A program made the translations under genes and the position numbers. Under the pieces are notes generated by a model that was not told where the DNA came from, made no database searches, and was given only the letters and a program-made list of their open reading frames with translations. From an uncultured Flammeovirgaceae bacterium (GTDB taxonomy: Bacteria; Bacteroidota; Bacteroidia; Cytophagales; Cyclobacteriaceae), in the NCBI GenBank assembly GCA_913050055.1, contig CAJXAT010000009.1, positions 1 through 38,433 of the forward strand: a stretch of 38,433 nucleotides of DNA, given 5' to 3'. Positions 16,623 to 25,627 of this stretch are shown here, in pieces; within the stretch, counting starts at the first letter, position 1; every line of letters begins with the position of its first letter.

Positions 16623-18350
16623 ATGAAAATACAGATAAAAAATACAATAATTGGACTGGTTTGTTTAATGACATTTACGTTTTCGTGTACTGATGACTTT
16701 ATAGATCTTCAGAAGAATCCAAATGCATTTACACCTGAAAATGTTACTCCAAGTTTTCTATTGGCAGATGTCGTTAGTGCATCTGTGCTAGATCCTGGCA
16801 TGCATCAACGGATGACTCAATTGACAAATGATGTTTTTGCTCAATATTGGGCCAATGAATCATTTAGCACTCAACAAGGAGTTACTAATGATGAATGGAT
16901 TAGTAGTTATTATTCAGCTTATCACAGTAAATTTATCGCAAATTTAAGTGAAGGAATCCGTCTGGGTCGTGCAAGCGCGGCCGCGGGGATTCCACTCAAT
17001 GAAACTCAAATTTCAAGAATATGGAAAGTTTGGGTATTCAGTCGGGCGACAGATATCTGGGGTGATATTCCTTACTTCGGTGCCGCCGATGGCACTGGTG
17101 AGAATCCAGTTTATGATGATCAGCAGCTTATCTATACTGACATGCTTAATGAATTAAGCGAGGCAGTTGACTCTTTAAGTACTGATAATCCTGCGCAGAT
17201 TAATGGTCAAGACTATGTCTATGGCGATGATATCGCGAAATGGAAAAAGTTCGGTAACTCTTTGAGATTACGTTTAGCGATGAGAATATCTGAAGCTGAT
17301 CCAGCGCTTGCTCAGCAGCATGCAGAGGCTGCAATTACTAGTGGCATAATGACTTCAGCTGATGATAATTGTTTGGTGACACGAACTGCAAATTTTGGAT
17401 GGGGCTTTGCATATCCTTACACATTTTATTATGGATGGGGAGGTTTGCACATGAGTAGATCGATGGAAAATTTATTGACCGGTTTGGGTGGCCAACCTAT
17501 AGCTATTGACACTACAGGTATGATTGTAGATGATGCAGGTTTTTTACTTCCTGATAATGAAAATGCGCTTGACCCTAAGGCAAACTTATTTAGATTAGGG
17601 GTTCCATCTGTTGTGGATCCAAGAGGCCCAATATACTTCTCACCAGCTGTTGGAGCCGAGGAGGTCAAAGTTGCCAATGCTGCTGGTGATACTGTTACAG
17701 TTGATACCCGCAACCGATGGATTGGTGTACCAGCGGGATTAAGTACGGGTAATTCCGCCTTGGCTGAGCATGTATTTACTAACATATCTATCATGGGGCC
17801 TACCATGTCAACAGATGCGGAGCGTCCTTTAGAGATTTTAACCTATCACGAGCTTTGTTTCTTGATGGCTGAAGTCGCGCAACGTGGATGGAATGCTGGA
17901 GGTACTGCTAAAGATTGGTATGAAGCTGGAATCACTGCATCTATGACTCATCACGGAGTTGATGCAGCCACAACCGCAGCTTATATAGCTTCTTCGGCTG
18001 AGAATACCTATGGTACAACTGTGGCATTTGATAATAACTCTGGTAAAGCGTTCAATGGCAGTACTGTTGATGATGCTATGAGTAAAATAATCACTCAAAA
18101 GTACCTCGCACTATTTCCTGACGGAGGTTGGGAGGCATGGGCAGATCATAGAAGATTGCATTTGCCTGTTTTGATTCCTATGGCAGCTCCTGATGGGCGT
18201 TATACGGCTAGAGATGGAGGACCTGATAACTTTACCAAAAGGATTACCTATCCTTCAACTGAGCAGATCAATAATAGTGAATATTACGATGCTGCAGTTT
18301 CAAGTCAAGGAGCTGATGTTGAGACTACCAGTGTTTGGTGGGACCAATAG
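16623..18350 (+). CDS. SusD/RagB-family surface lipoprotein
   Basis: The substrate-capturing lid of the SusCD importer, 575 residues. A lipoprotein signal ends at FSC (C22), followed by the acidic stretch TDDFIDLQKNP, which is typical of SusD-like proteins exported to the cell surface. The remainder is the helical TPR-like SusD fold (SusD-like_2 type), with the common segment WGDIPYFGAA near 140. It begins 11 bases after susC and ends just before a strong terminator, so susC and susD share a transcript. Confidence 0.92.
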   Translation: MKIQIKNTIIGLVCLMTFTFSCTDDFIDLQKNPNAFTPENVTPSFLLADVVSASVLDPGMHQRMTQLTNDVFAQYWANESFSTQQGVTNDEWISSYYSAYHSKFIANLSEGIRLGRASAAAGIPLNETQISRIWKVWVFSRATDIWGDIPYFGAADGTGENPVYDDQQLIYTDMLNELSEAVDSLSTDNPAQINGQDYVYGDDIAKWKKFGNSLRLRLAMRISEADPALAQQHAEAAITSGIMTSADDNCLVTRTANFGWGFAYPYTFYYGWGGLHMSRSMENLLTGLGGQPIAIDTTGMIVDDAGFLLPDNENALDPKANLFRLGVPSVVDPRGPIYFSPAVGAEEVKVANAAGDTVTVDTRNRWIGVPAGLSTGNSALAEHVFTNISIMGPTMSTDAERPLEILTYHELCFLMAEVAQRGWNAGGTAKDWYEAGITASMTHHGVDAATTAAYIASSAENTYGTTVAFDNNSGKAFNGSTVDDAMSKIITQKYLALFPDGGWEAWADHRRLHLPVLIPMAAPDGRYTARDGGPDNFTKRITYPSTEQINNSEYYDAAVSSQGADVETTSVWWDQ

Positions 18351-18361
18351 ATATCACCTAT

Positions 18362-18402
18362 AAAAAAAAAGGCCCTTCAGTTATTCAAGGGCCTTTTTTT
18401 TT
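18362..18402. terminator. Strong bidirectional terminator after susD
   Basis: Nine A, then GGCCCTT (18371-18377), a 9-base loop, AAGGGCC (18387-18393) and nine T. The A-tract can pair with the T-tract and lengthen the stem. It closes the susCD transcript and separates the FG-GAP gene. Confidence 0.88.
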
Positions 18403-18477
18403 CAGAATAATCCATTCTTTCTAAATGTATTGTTGTCATATTTTCAATGAAAACCTACTATTGTCAAGCGGTTTAAT

Positions 18478-21400
18478 ATGAATAAAAAAATATCGATGTG
18501 TGGAGTTATTGGGCTATTACTTGGAGTCATTTTATTTGGGTGCAACCAAACAAATAAGGAAAAGTTTTATAAGCTAGATAGTGATGATACTGGAATATTT
18601 TTCAATAATATCAACGCTGAAAATGAACAAATAAATATTTTTACTTATGAATACCTCTACAATGGTGGAGGTGTTGCCATTGGAGATATAAATAACGATG
18701 GATTGACTGATATCTATTTCAGTTCTAACAATCTTGAGAATAAATTATATTTAAATAAGGGCAATTTCAAATTTGAAGATATCACAAGACTTTCTAGTAC
18801 AGGTTGCCAGAAAGGTTGGAAAACAGGGGTTTCTATGGTTGATATCAATGCTGATGGTTGGCTTGATATCTATGTCTGCCGTTCGGCAGATGGGGATCCA
18901 AGTAATCGGAAAAATTCACTACTTATTAATAATGGAGATTTAACTTTCACGGATCGGGCCAGTGATTATGGATTGGATGATAATTCCTATTCCACGCAAG
19001 CTGCTTTTTTTGATTATGACAGGGATGGAGATTTGGATGCCTTTTTGTTAAATCACTCGTTGTTACAGATTTCAAATTCATTTAACATAAAGGTCATTAA
19101 TCGAATAGATCGGTATCCACATGTGGGTAACAGACTTTTGAGAAATGATGGGGGTATATTTGTTGATGTAAGTGATACATCTGGAATTTATGGCCCTGCT
19201 TCGAATTATGGATTGGGCGTAGGTGTATCAGATTTTAATAATGATGGCTGGCCAGACTTGTATATCTCCAACGACTATGTGGATAGTGATAAGTTGCTAA
19301 TCAATGACCAGAAAGGGAAGTTCATAATGGCTACGGACAGTATGCTCAGTCAAATTTCACAGTTTTCAATGGGTTTAGATATTGGAGATGTGAATAGAGA
19401 TGGAAATATGGATATCATGACCTTAGATATGCTACCAGAAGACAACAAGCGTCAAAAATTATTATTTGGTCCTGAGCACTATTACGTGTACTCCTCTATG
19501 CAAAAAAACGGTTATTCAAGTCAGTGCATGCGCAATATGCTTCACTTAAATAATGGAAATGCTACATTCAGCGAAATTGGACAAATTGCAGGGGTATCAA
19601 ATACTGATTGGAGTTGGTCAGCTTTATTTGCCGATTTTGATAATGATGGGTTTCAAGATCTATTTGTCAGCAACGGTTATAAAAGAGATTTTACCAATCA
19701 TGATTTCTTAAATTATAAGGCCGACCAAGAAATCAAGATTGCACAAAAAAAGGTGGGAATTTATACCGAAATGTTTGAAAAGATACCTTCAAGTAAGCCG
19801 ACCAATTACCTATTTAAAAATTTGAGAGGGCTTCATTTTGATAATGTGAGTGATCAGTGGGGATTTGATGAAGGAGGATTGACTCATGGAGCGGCATATG
19901 CAGACCTTGATAATGATGGTGATTTGGATATGATATTGAATAATATGGATGCAAATGCGGGCATCTATCGCAATAATGTTGGAGACATACTTAAAAATAA
20001 TTACTTAAAAATTAAACTTTTAGGAAAAGATCAAAATCACTTTGCAATTGGTGCACGGGTCATTGTCTTCGTCAAGGGTCAATTAATTGTTCGTGAACAA
20101 TATCCTGTGAGAGGATTCCAGTCTTCAGTGGATCCTATACTGCATTTTGGACTTGATTCTGTGACACAAGTGGATTCCATTCATGTTTTATGGCCCAAAG
20201 GAGGCTTACAGAAACTTGTGGGTACGAGCGTAAATCAAATACTATCTATCAAGGAAAGTGATACAAACCGCTCTATTATTGCCCAAAAACCGACAGTAAG
20301 TCCGCTGCTTGAAGAAGTTCAGATAATGCCTATCAGTCATATAGAAAACGAATTCATTGATTTTTTAATACAACCCTTGCTGCCTCGAATGTATTCTACT
20401 CAGGGTCCTGCGATGGTCATCGGAGATGTTAATGGAGATGCGTTAAATGATTTATTTGTTGGGGGAGGAAAAGGTCATAAAGGGGCTATCTATTTAAAAA
20501 ATCATAAAGGCGATTATAGTAAACTGCAGCAAAGTTTTGACGGAGCTACTGAAGATGTAGACGCATCTTTTTTTGATGCTGATAGAGATGGTGATTTAGA
20601 TTTATACGTAGTGAGTGGAGGTTATGAATTTTCATCAAACGAAGGAGGTTTACAGGATCGTTTGTATATCAACAAAGGAGATGGAAAATTTGATAAGGCT
20701 AAAAACAGATTACCTTCCCTTTTATCTAGTGGGTCTTGCGTTCGACCTTTTGATTTTGATTTTGATGGGGATCTAGATCTTTTTGTCGGAGGAAGAATTG
20801 TTCCAGGGAGCTATCCCAAAGTACCTTTAAGTTATCTCCTTGAAAATGATGGCAAAGGGTTCTTTAAAGTTGTGACATCAAGTGTGGCACCTGATTTACA
20901 ACGCGTAGGTATGGTATCTGATGCGAAATGGGCGGATTTCAATGGAGATGGGAAACAGGACATTATTGTGGTGGGCGAATGGATGGGCATAAAAATATTC
21001 ATCAATGAAAATGGTAAATTGATTGATAAGTCCTATGAATTCCTTGACGATGCCTATCAGGGTTGGTGGAATACCATAGAAGTAAATGATCTTGATGGTG
21101 ATGGTGATATGGACTTTATAGCAGGAAATTTAGGAATGAATAACCAAATGAAAGCCTCACGTGAATCACCGGTGAGTATGCAATATGCAGATTATGATGA
21201 TAATGGTTCTGTGGATCCAATACTTTTTTATCATATCCAGGGAAAGAGTTTTCCTTATGCAAGCAGAGATGAGTTAATTGCGCAATTACCTATGTTAAAA
21301 AAGCGTTTTGTGGATTATGAATCCTATTCATCAGCTGTATTAGAAACTATATTCACTGAAAAGGAGCAAGCATTATCTAAAGAATTGGTAGCCACTACTT

Positions 21401-21762
21401 TTGAAACTTCAGTATTTATCAATGATGCGAACCAGCAATTTTCAAAAATGTCTCTTCCCATTGAAGCTCAGTTCTCGCCTGTTTATTCCATAGCGGTTTC
21501 AGATGTCAATGGAGATGATGTTTTAGACATTATACTGGGTGGAAATCTTGAAAAAACGAGGGTTCGCACGGGCAAGTATACAGGTAATAATGGATTTGTT
21601 TTTATAGGAAGTGCATCTGGAACTTATCATTATTTAAATCAAAATAATTCTGGCCTAAATGTTTTAGGTGACGTAAGAAAGATTATTGTTGATGGGAATC
21701 GCATACTATTTGGAAGAAATAATTCTGATGTGATGATCTATGAGATAAAAGGAGATATTTAG
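18478..21762 (+). CDS. FG-GAP/VCBS repeat lipoprotein with ASPIC/UnbV domain (CRTAC1-like)
   Basis: A 1094-residue exported protein built from beta-propeller FG-GAP/VCBS repeats. The lipobox gives C22 (LFGC). I count 14 calcium-binding loops of the type DxNxDGxxD, for example at 70-78, 122-130, 179-187, 252-260, 304-312, 386-394 and 476-484, with seven more after the middle. The ASPIC/UnbV domain (about 505-575) contains NHFAIGARVIV and REQYPVRGFQSS and splits two propeller halves. Proteins of this type are often encoded beside SusC/SusD pairs in Bacteroidota; their role is not settled, though surface binding of a ligand is plausible. It has its own start 75 bases past the susD terminator, so it is transcribed apart or by read-through. 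Confidence 0.85.
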   Translation: MNKKISMCGVIGLLLGVILFGCNQTNKEKFYKLDSDDTGIFFNNINAENEQINIFTYEYLYNGGGVAIGDINNDGLTDIYFSSNNLENKLYLNKGNFKFEDITRLSSTGCQKGWKTGVSMVDINADGWLDIYVCRSADGDPSNRKNSLLINNGDLTFTDRASDYGLDDNSYSTQAAFFDYDRDGDLDAFLLNHSLLQISNSFNIKVINRIDRYPHVGNRLLRNDGGIFVDVSDTSGIYGPASNYGLGVGVSDFNNDGWPDLYISNDYVDSDKLLINDQKGKFIMATDSMLSQISQFSMGLDIGDVNRDGNMDIMTLDMLPEDNKRQKLLFGPEHYYVYSSMQKNGYSSQCMRNMLHLNNGNATFSEIGQIAGVSNTDWSWSALFADFDNDGFQDLFVSNGYKRDFTNHDFLNYKADQEIKIAQKKVGIYTEMFEKIPSSKPTNYLFKNLRGLHFDNVSDQWGFDEGGLTHGAAYADLDNDGDLDMILNNMDANAGIYRNNVGDILKNNYLKIKLLGKDQNHFAIGARVIVFVKGQLIVREQYPVRGFQSSVDPILHFGLDSVTQVDSIHVLWPKGGLQKLVGTSVNQILSIKESDTNRSIIAQKPTVSPLLEEVQIMPISHIENEFIDFLIQPLLPRMYSTQGPAMVIGDVNGDALNDLFVGGGKGHKGAIYLKNHKGDYSKLQQSFDGATEDVDASFFDADRDGDLDLYVVSGGYEFSSNEGGLQDRLYINKGDGKFDKAKNRLPSLLSSGSCVRPFDFDFDGDLDLFVGGRIVPGSYPKVPLSYLLENDGKGFFKVVTSSVAPDLQRVGMVSDAKWADFNGDGKQDIIVVGEWMGIKIFINENGKLIDKSYEFLDDAYQGWWNTIEVNDLDGDGDMDFIAGNLGMNNQMKASRESPVSMQYADYDDNGSVDPILFYHIQGKSFPYASRDELIAQLPMLKKRFVDYESYSSAVLETIFTEKEQALSKELVATTFETSVFINDANQQFSKMSLPIEAQFSPVYSIAVSDVNGDDVLDIILGGNLEKTRVRTGKYTGNNGFVFIGSASGTYHYLNQNNSGLNVLGDVRKIIVDGNRILFGRNNSDVMIYEIKGDI

Positions 21763-22190
21763 ATTCTCTAAGTTTAATAGTTTGAATAGTATGTATGTCC
21801 TAAAACTATAGTTAATAACTTTCGCAAGTATTAAGGGCTTTTCTTCTTCATAATTCAATAAAGGAAGTAGTTTATCCATTATTGTTTGCCCTTTTGCTTG
21901 TGAAATTTTTTTAAATAAGTTCATTGAGGCTTCTAATAAGGTAGATGAACGCGTATTTTTTATATAAACTTTTGACCTAATACAAGTTTACATAGGGTGG
22001 ATCAGTTTCATTATCCTATGTTAATCATTTTTAGATTAATTTCAGGTACTTAAGGAAAGATTTAGAGCTGATCATGTTTTAAAAAATGCTTATTTATTTC
22101 AAAATAGGCAATATAAAATAGGAAGTTCAAAATCGAGTAATTACTTAGATCGGTAATAACAATTTTATGAAATTATTTTAACTTAGTTAC
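21763..22190. other. 428-base gene-poor AT-rich gap
   Basis: No convincing gene. A 72-codon minus-strand frame (21706-21924) overlaps the end of the FG-GAP gene and has no recognisable family. ACATAGG (21990-21996) and CCTATGT (22015-22021) form a 7-bp inverted repeat with an 18-base loop, a possible operator or weak hairpin. The promoter of the SGNH gene should lie in the right half, but no TAnnTTTG match was found. Confidence 0.6.
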
Positions 22191-23981
22191 ATGAGAAACC
22201 TATTTATATTTTATGGTTTCATCTTTTGTCATTTGGCAATGAGTCAAAGTGATTCCAATTTTAAATGGTGGAATCCTACAACGCATGAGTTTCAAGTGAT
22301 AGAGGGGCAGGCTTGGTTCGATGAGGTCCAAGAACCTTATGATCGACTGCCCCATCGCGTAGTTGATAAGGTGGATCCAGAGATCTGGGGACTGTCCAAA
22401 CATTCGGCAGGTCTGATGATTCGTTTTCGTTCAAATGCCAAAGAGATTAAGATCAGATATCAGACCCAGGATGAAAATTTGAGGTACATGGATCACATGT
22501 CGACCACGGGCGTAAGTGGGTTGGACTTATATGCCATAAATAGTGATGGAATGGAAGTTTGGTGTGCCTCTGGTCGGAGTTTTGGAGATACCATTACGTA
22601 TGCTTACAAACTTCTGAACCCCAATGATGGTTATCATGATCGAGGGCGCGAATACCGACTTTACTTACCGCTTTATAATCAAGTTAATTGGATGGAGATT
22701 GGTGTTGACCAACAGGTGTATTTTGAACCCTTGCCTGTTCGAAAAGAGTTACCTATTGTAGTGTATGGTACATCTATCGCACAGGGGGCATGTGCTTCGC
22801 GACCGGGTATGGCTTGGACTTCCATTTTAGGAAGAAAGATGGACAGACCCTTGATCAATCTGGGTTTCTCAGGTTATGGAAAATTGGATATGCCGTTGAT
22901 TGACTTACTTGGTGAGATTGAGGCAAAAATATATGTCCTAGATTGTCTTCCAAATTTGGCTTCAGATAGTTGGGTAAGATGGGGGATTGAAAATGAGCAG
23001 GCCCTAAAAGATAGAATACTTGAAGCTGTGCAAGACCTTCGTGAAAAGCAGCCCGAAGTACCCATTCTTTTGGTGGATTATGCAGGTTATACTCAAGCCC
23101 TTGTCAGTGACAAAAAGAGCAAAGAAGTCAGCCAAGTTAATGCACTTCAGCAGCAAGTATTTCATCAACTAAAACAGGGGGGTATGCACCAGCTTTTTTA
23201 TTTAACCAAAGAAGAAATTGGTTTTCAGATGGATGATACTGTTGATGGAATTCATCCGACAGACCTGGGAATGATGAAATACGGCATGAGTTATGAGAAA
23301 AAAATACGATCCATATTGAAAGAACCAACGGGAACAGCTTCGACGACACATCCCATTACCCAATATAGGGAGCCCGGGAATTATGATTGGGAAAAAAGGC
23401 ATAAAGAAATCTTGAATATAAATCTAATGGATCCACCAAAAGCAGTTTTTTTAGCCAATTCAATTGTTCATTTTTGGGGAGGATTACCCGAGACTAAATT
23501 AAGGAGAGAACAAGCTTCTTGGGATCAATTTTTCACCCCTTTGGGTCTCAAGAATTATGCTTACGGATGGGACAGGATCGAGAACGTCATATGGCGGGTA
23601 TATCATGGTGAGCTTGATGAATTTGAGGCAGAAAAGGTTTTGGTCATGATAGGGACTAACAATTTACATCTCAATACAGATGAGGAAATCATTGAAGGAT
23701 TGCACCTTTTAATGAAGGCCATTAAAATCAGACAGCCCACAGCTAAAATAACACTTATGGGCTTGTTACCCAGAAGAGACTATGAAGCTAGAATTGTAAA
23801 GCTAAACTTTCAAATCGCTCAGTTGGCAGGAAAAGTATCGGTACCCTACAGAGATCTTGGGTACGTGTTTTTAAATAAGGGAAATAAAATTGATGAGTCG
23901 TTCTTCTCTGATGGATTACATCCAAATACTGCGGGTTATCTAAGATTGAGAGAGGTGGTAACACCTTTGTTGACAGACTGA
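22191..23981 (+). CDS. Tandem SGNH/GDSL hydrolase, two esterase-like domains
   Basis: A 596-residue exported protein (signal peptide about 1-18) joining two SGNH modules. After an N-terminal beta-sandwich (about 20-180, GxSGNH_hydro_N type) the first SGNH domain has block I VYGTSIAQG (191-199, nucleophile S195), block II NLGFSGYG (223-230) and block V DGIHP (D352, H355). The second (about 415-596) has block I as ANSIVHFWGG (422-431, S424), block III MIGTNN (486-491) and block V SDGLHP (D574, H577). In the second, the usual GDS is ANS. The first half resembles carbohydrate esterases, the second PAF-acetylhydrolase-like esterases. Likely removes acyl groups from glycans or lipids outside the cytoplasm; the substrate is unknown. 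Confidence 0.85.
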   Translation: MRNLFIFYGFIFCHLAMSQSDSNFKWWNPTTHEFQVIEGQAWFDEVQEPYDRLPHRVVDKVDPEIWGLSKHSAGLMIRFRSNAKEIKIRYQTQDENLRYMDHMSTTGVSGLDLYAINSDGMEVWCASGRSFGDTITYAYKLLNPNDGYHDRGREYRLYLPLYNQVNWMEIGVDQQVYFEPLPVRKELPIVVYGTSIAQGACASRPGMAWTSILGRKMDRPLINLGFSGYGKLDMPLIDLLGEIEAKIYVLDCLPNLASDSWVRWGIENEQALKDRILEAVQDLREKQPEVPILLVDYAGYTQALVSDKKSKEVSQVNALQQQVFHQLKQGGMHQLFYLTKEEIGFQMDDTVDGIHPTDLGMMKYGMSYEKKIRSILKEPTGTASTTHPITQYREPGNYDWEKRHKEILNINLMDPPKAVFLANSIVHFWGGLPETKLRREQASWDQFFTPLGLKNYAYGWDRIENVIWRVYHGELDEFEAEKVLVMIGTNNLHLNTDEEIIEGLHLLMKAIKIRQPTAKITLMGLLPRRDYEARIVKLNFQIAQLAGKVSVPYRDLGYVFLNKGNKIDESFFSDGLHPNTAGYLRLREVVTPLLTD

Positions 23982-24044
23982 GGTTCTTCATGACAGATAT
24001 CGAAGGTGGATGAGTGTCATTCCTTTAGAATCAATTCAGAGCTG

Positions 24045-24548
24045 TCATTTTTGAGTTGCTCTTGGCCCGATTTCTATGACTTCCATATTGAAAATCTTCC
24101 CATGTTCAATTTCAAACCTCAATAGGGTTTTCACCTTGTGAAATCCATGTTTTCCCGCGGCACCAGGGTTTAAATAAAGAACATTGTATTTTTTATCAAA
24201 AATTACTTTTAAGATATGAGAATGTCCACAAACAAGAATATTGGGTTGTTTGGCCAATAATAGGGCTCTAATATTTTTTGTGAATGACGGTGGTTTGCCG
24301 GCGATATGGGTCATCATGATGCGCATGCCGCCACAAGAAATTAATGTTGTTTCTTGCGTGCGTATTCTGATGTCGTGCCCATCTATATTACCAAAGACGG
24401 CTCGCAAGGGTTTAAAATTTTCTAAAGTCTCCAATAGGGTTACATTTCCGACATCTCCCGCGTGCCAAATTTCATCACAATCTTTAAAATAATGAAAAAC
24501 CTTAGGATCTAAATATCCATGTGTATCGGAGATTACACCCACTTTCAT
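24045..24548 (-). CDS. YfcE/MJ0936-family metallophosphoesterase
   Basis: A 167-residue calcineurin-like phosphodiesterase. All five metal motifs are present: D8 and H10 (SDTHG), D32 (GDVGN), N54 (GNIDG), H81 (THIAG) and H109/H111 (GHSH). The size and compact motif spacing match the YfcE/MJ0936 group, cytoplasmic phosphodiesterases whose true substrate is not established. It converges on the SGNH gene and diverges from gldA. Two copies of TTTTAACA ten bases apart (24567-24574, 24577-24584) lie just upstream of its start and could be an operator. Confidence 0.9.
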   Translation of the reverse strand: MKVGVISDTHGYLDPKVFHYFKDCDEIWHAGDVGNVTLLETLENFKPLRAVFGNIDGHDIRIRTQETTLISCGGMRIMMTHIAGKPPSFTKNIRALLLAKQPNILVCGHSHILKVIFDKKYNVLYLNPGAAGKHGFHKVKTLLRFEIEHGKIFNMEVIEIGPRATQK

Positions 24549-24651
24549 AGACGCAAACTAGGTAAATTTTAACACATTTTAACAGGTTTTTTTTTTGAAT
24601 ATTTGAAGACTTATTTTTGTTTTGTATTTCGATTCAAAATAGGCAAAAAAT

Positions 24652-24659
24652 TACTTTTG
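24652..24659 (+). promoter_or_regulatory. -7 promoter element upstream of gldA
   Basis: TACTTTTG fits the Bacteroidota -7 consensus TAnnTTTG exactly. It lies 40 bases before the gldA ATG, giving a plausible leader of about 30 bases. A good -33 TTTG at the right distance was not found. Confidence 0.4.
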
Positions 24660-24699
24660 ATTGTTTCAATTAAATTGAGCTCAGTATTTCAAATAGAAT

Positions 24700-25623
24700 A
24701 TGTCAATTATAGTAGAAAATCTCACTAAAAAGTACGGAGAGCAAAAAGCCGTTAATGATATTTCCTTCAAAATAGAGACAGGCGAGGTCGTCGGATTCCT
24801 AGGACCCAATGGTGCTGGAAAAAGTACAACGATGAAGATGATTACATGCTTTATGGCTCCATCTATCGGGAATATTACTGTCGATGATATTTCAGTTAAC
24901 GAAAATCAATCATTAATAAAGAAAAAGATCGGTTATCTTCCTGAGAATAATCCTTTGTATTTCGATATGTCTATTGTGGATTATCTTCGGTTCACGGCGG
25001 AAATACAAGGAGTTTCTAAAAGTGACATTCCTGGTCGAATTGGAGAAATGATTGAATTGTGCGGTTTAGTGAGAGAAAAACATAAAAATATTAACGAGTT
25101 GTCCAAAGGTTTCAGGCAAAGAGTAGGACTAGCCCAAGCGATGATCCATGATCCTGAGGTTTTGATTTTGGATGAGCCAACTACTGGGCTGGATCCTAAC
25201 CAAATTGTCGAGATCAGAAAATTAATAAAAGAATTAGGCAAGCAAAAAACTGTGATCTTAAGTTCGCATATTCTTTCAGAAGTAGAAGCTACTTGTGATC
25301 GAATTTTAATAATTAATCGAGGAAGAATAGTTGCGGATGGAACCTCTGAGACATTACGGTCCCAAGCTGATGGCCAAGAATCGTTGACGGTCCATATAGC
25401 GCCTTTAAACGAGGAGTTGGAGAAATCATTATTGGGTTTAGGATCTGTTGAAAAAGTAAGTGCGATAGAGGACAAGCCTGGATTTTATAGTATTCAGTCC
25501 AAGCCTAATATGGAATCTAGAAAAGCAATTTTTGATCTATGTGTGAAAAAGAAATGGTATTTGCTTGAAATGACTGGTATAGAAACCCGTCTTGAGGATG
25601 TTTTTAGAGATTTAACTAATTAG
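24700..25623 (+). CDS. gldA: Gliding motility ABC transporter ATP-binding subunit
   Basis: ATPase of the GldAFG ABC transporter, which is required for gliding motility in several Bacteroidota. The 307-residue protein has Walker A GPNGAGKST (35-43), signature LSKGFRQR (134-141), Walker B VLILDEP (154-160, catalytic E159) and the switch histidine H190 (SSHIL), then a regulatory C-terminal extension of about 85 residues. The permease gene gldF starts 4 bases after its stop and gldG follows, so the full transporter is encoded in one run. Naming rests on this context and the family look. Confidence 0.88.
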   Translation: MSIIVENLTKKYGEQKAVNDISFKIETGEVVGFLGPNGAGKSTTMKMITCFMAPSIGNITVDDISVNENQSLIKKKIGYLPENNPLYFDMSIVDYLRFTAEIQGVSKSDIPGRIGEMIELCGLVREKHKNINELSKGFRQRVGLAQAMIHDPEVLILDEPTTGLDPNQIVEIRKLIKELGKQKTVILSSHILSEVEATCDRILIINRGRIVADGTSETLRSQADGQESLTVHIAPLNEELEKSLLGLGSVEKVSAIEDKPGFYSIQSKPNMESRKAIFDLCVKKKWYLLEMTGIETRLEDVFRDLTN

Positions 25624-25627
25624 CAAT

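Noticed and set aside
21706-21924. 72-codon frame on the minus strand
   Set aside because: No recognised family, overlaps the end of a real gene and lies in AT-rich DNA; kept only as a note in the gap entry.
23991-24047. TGACAG/CTGTCA inverted repeat between the SGNH and phosphoesterase genes
   Set aside because: Arms of 6 bases separated by 45 bases with no T-tract; likely chance.
24981-25475. 164-codon minus-strand frame opposite gldA
   Set aside because: It lies wholly inside the intact gldA gene, and its sequence looks like a shadow of the plus-strand ATPase codons.
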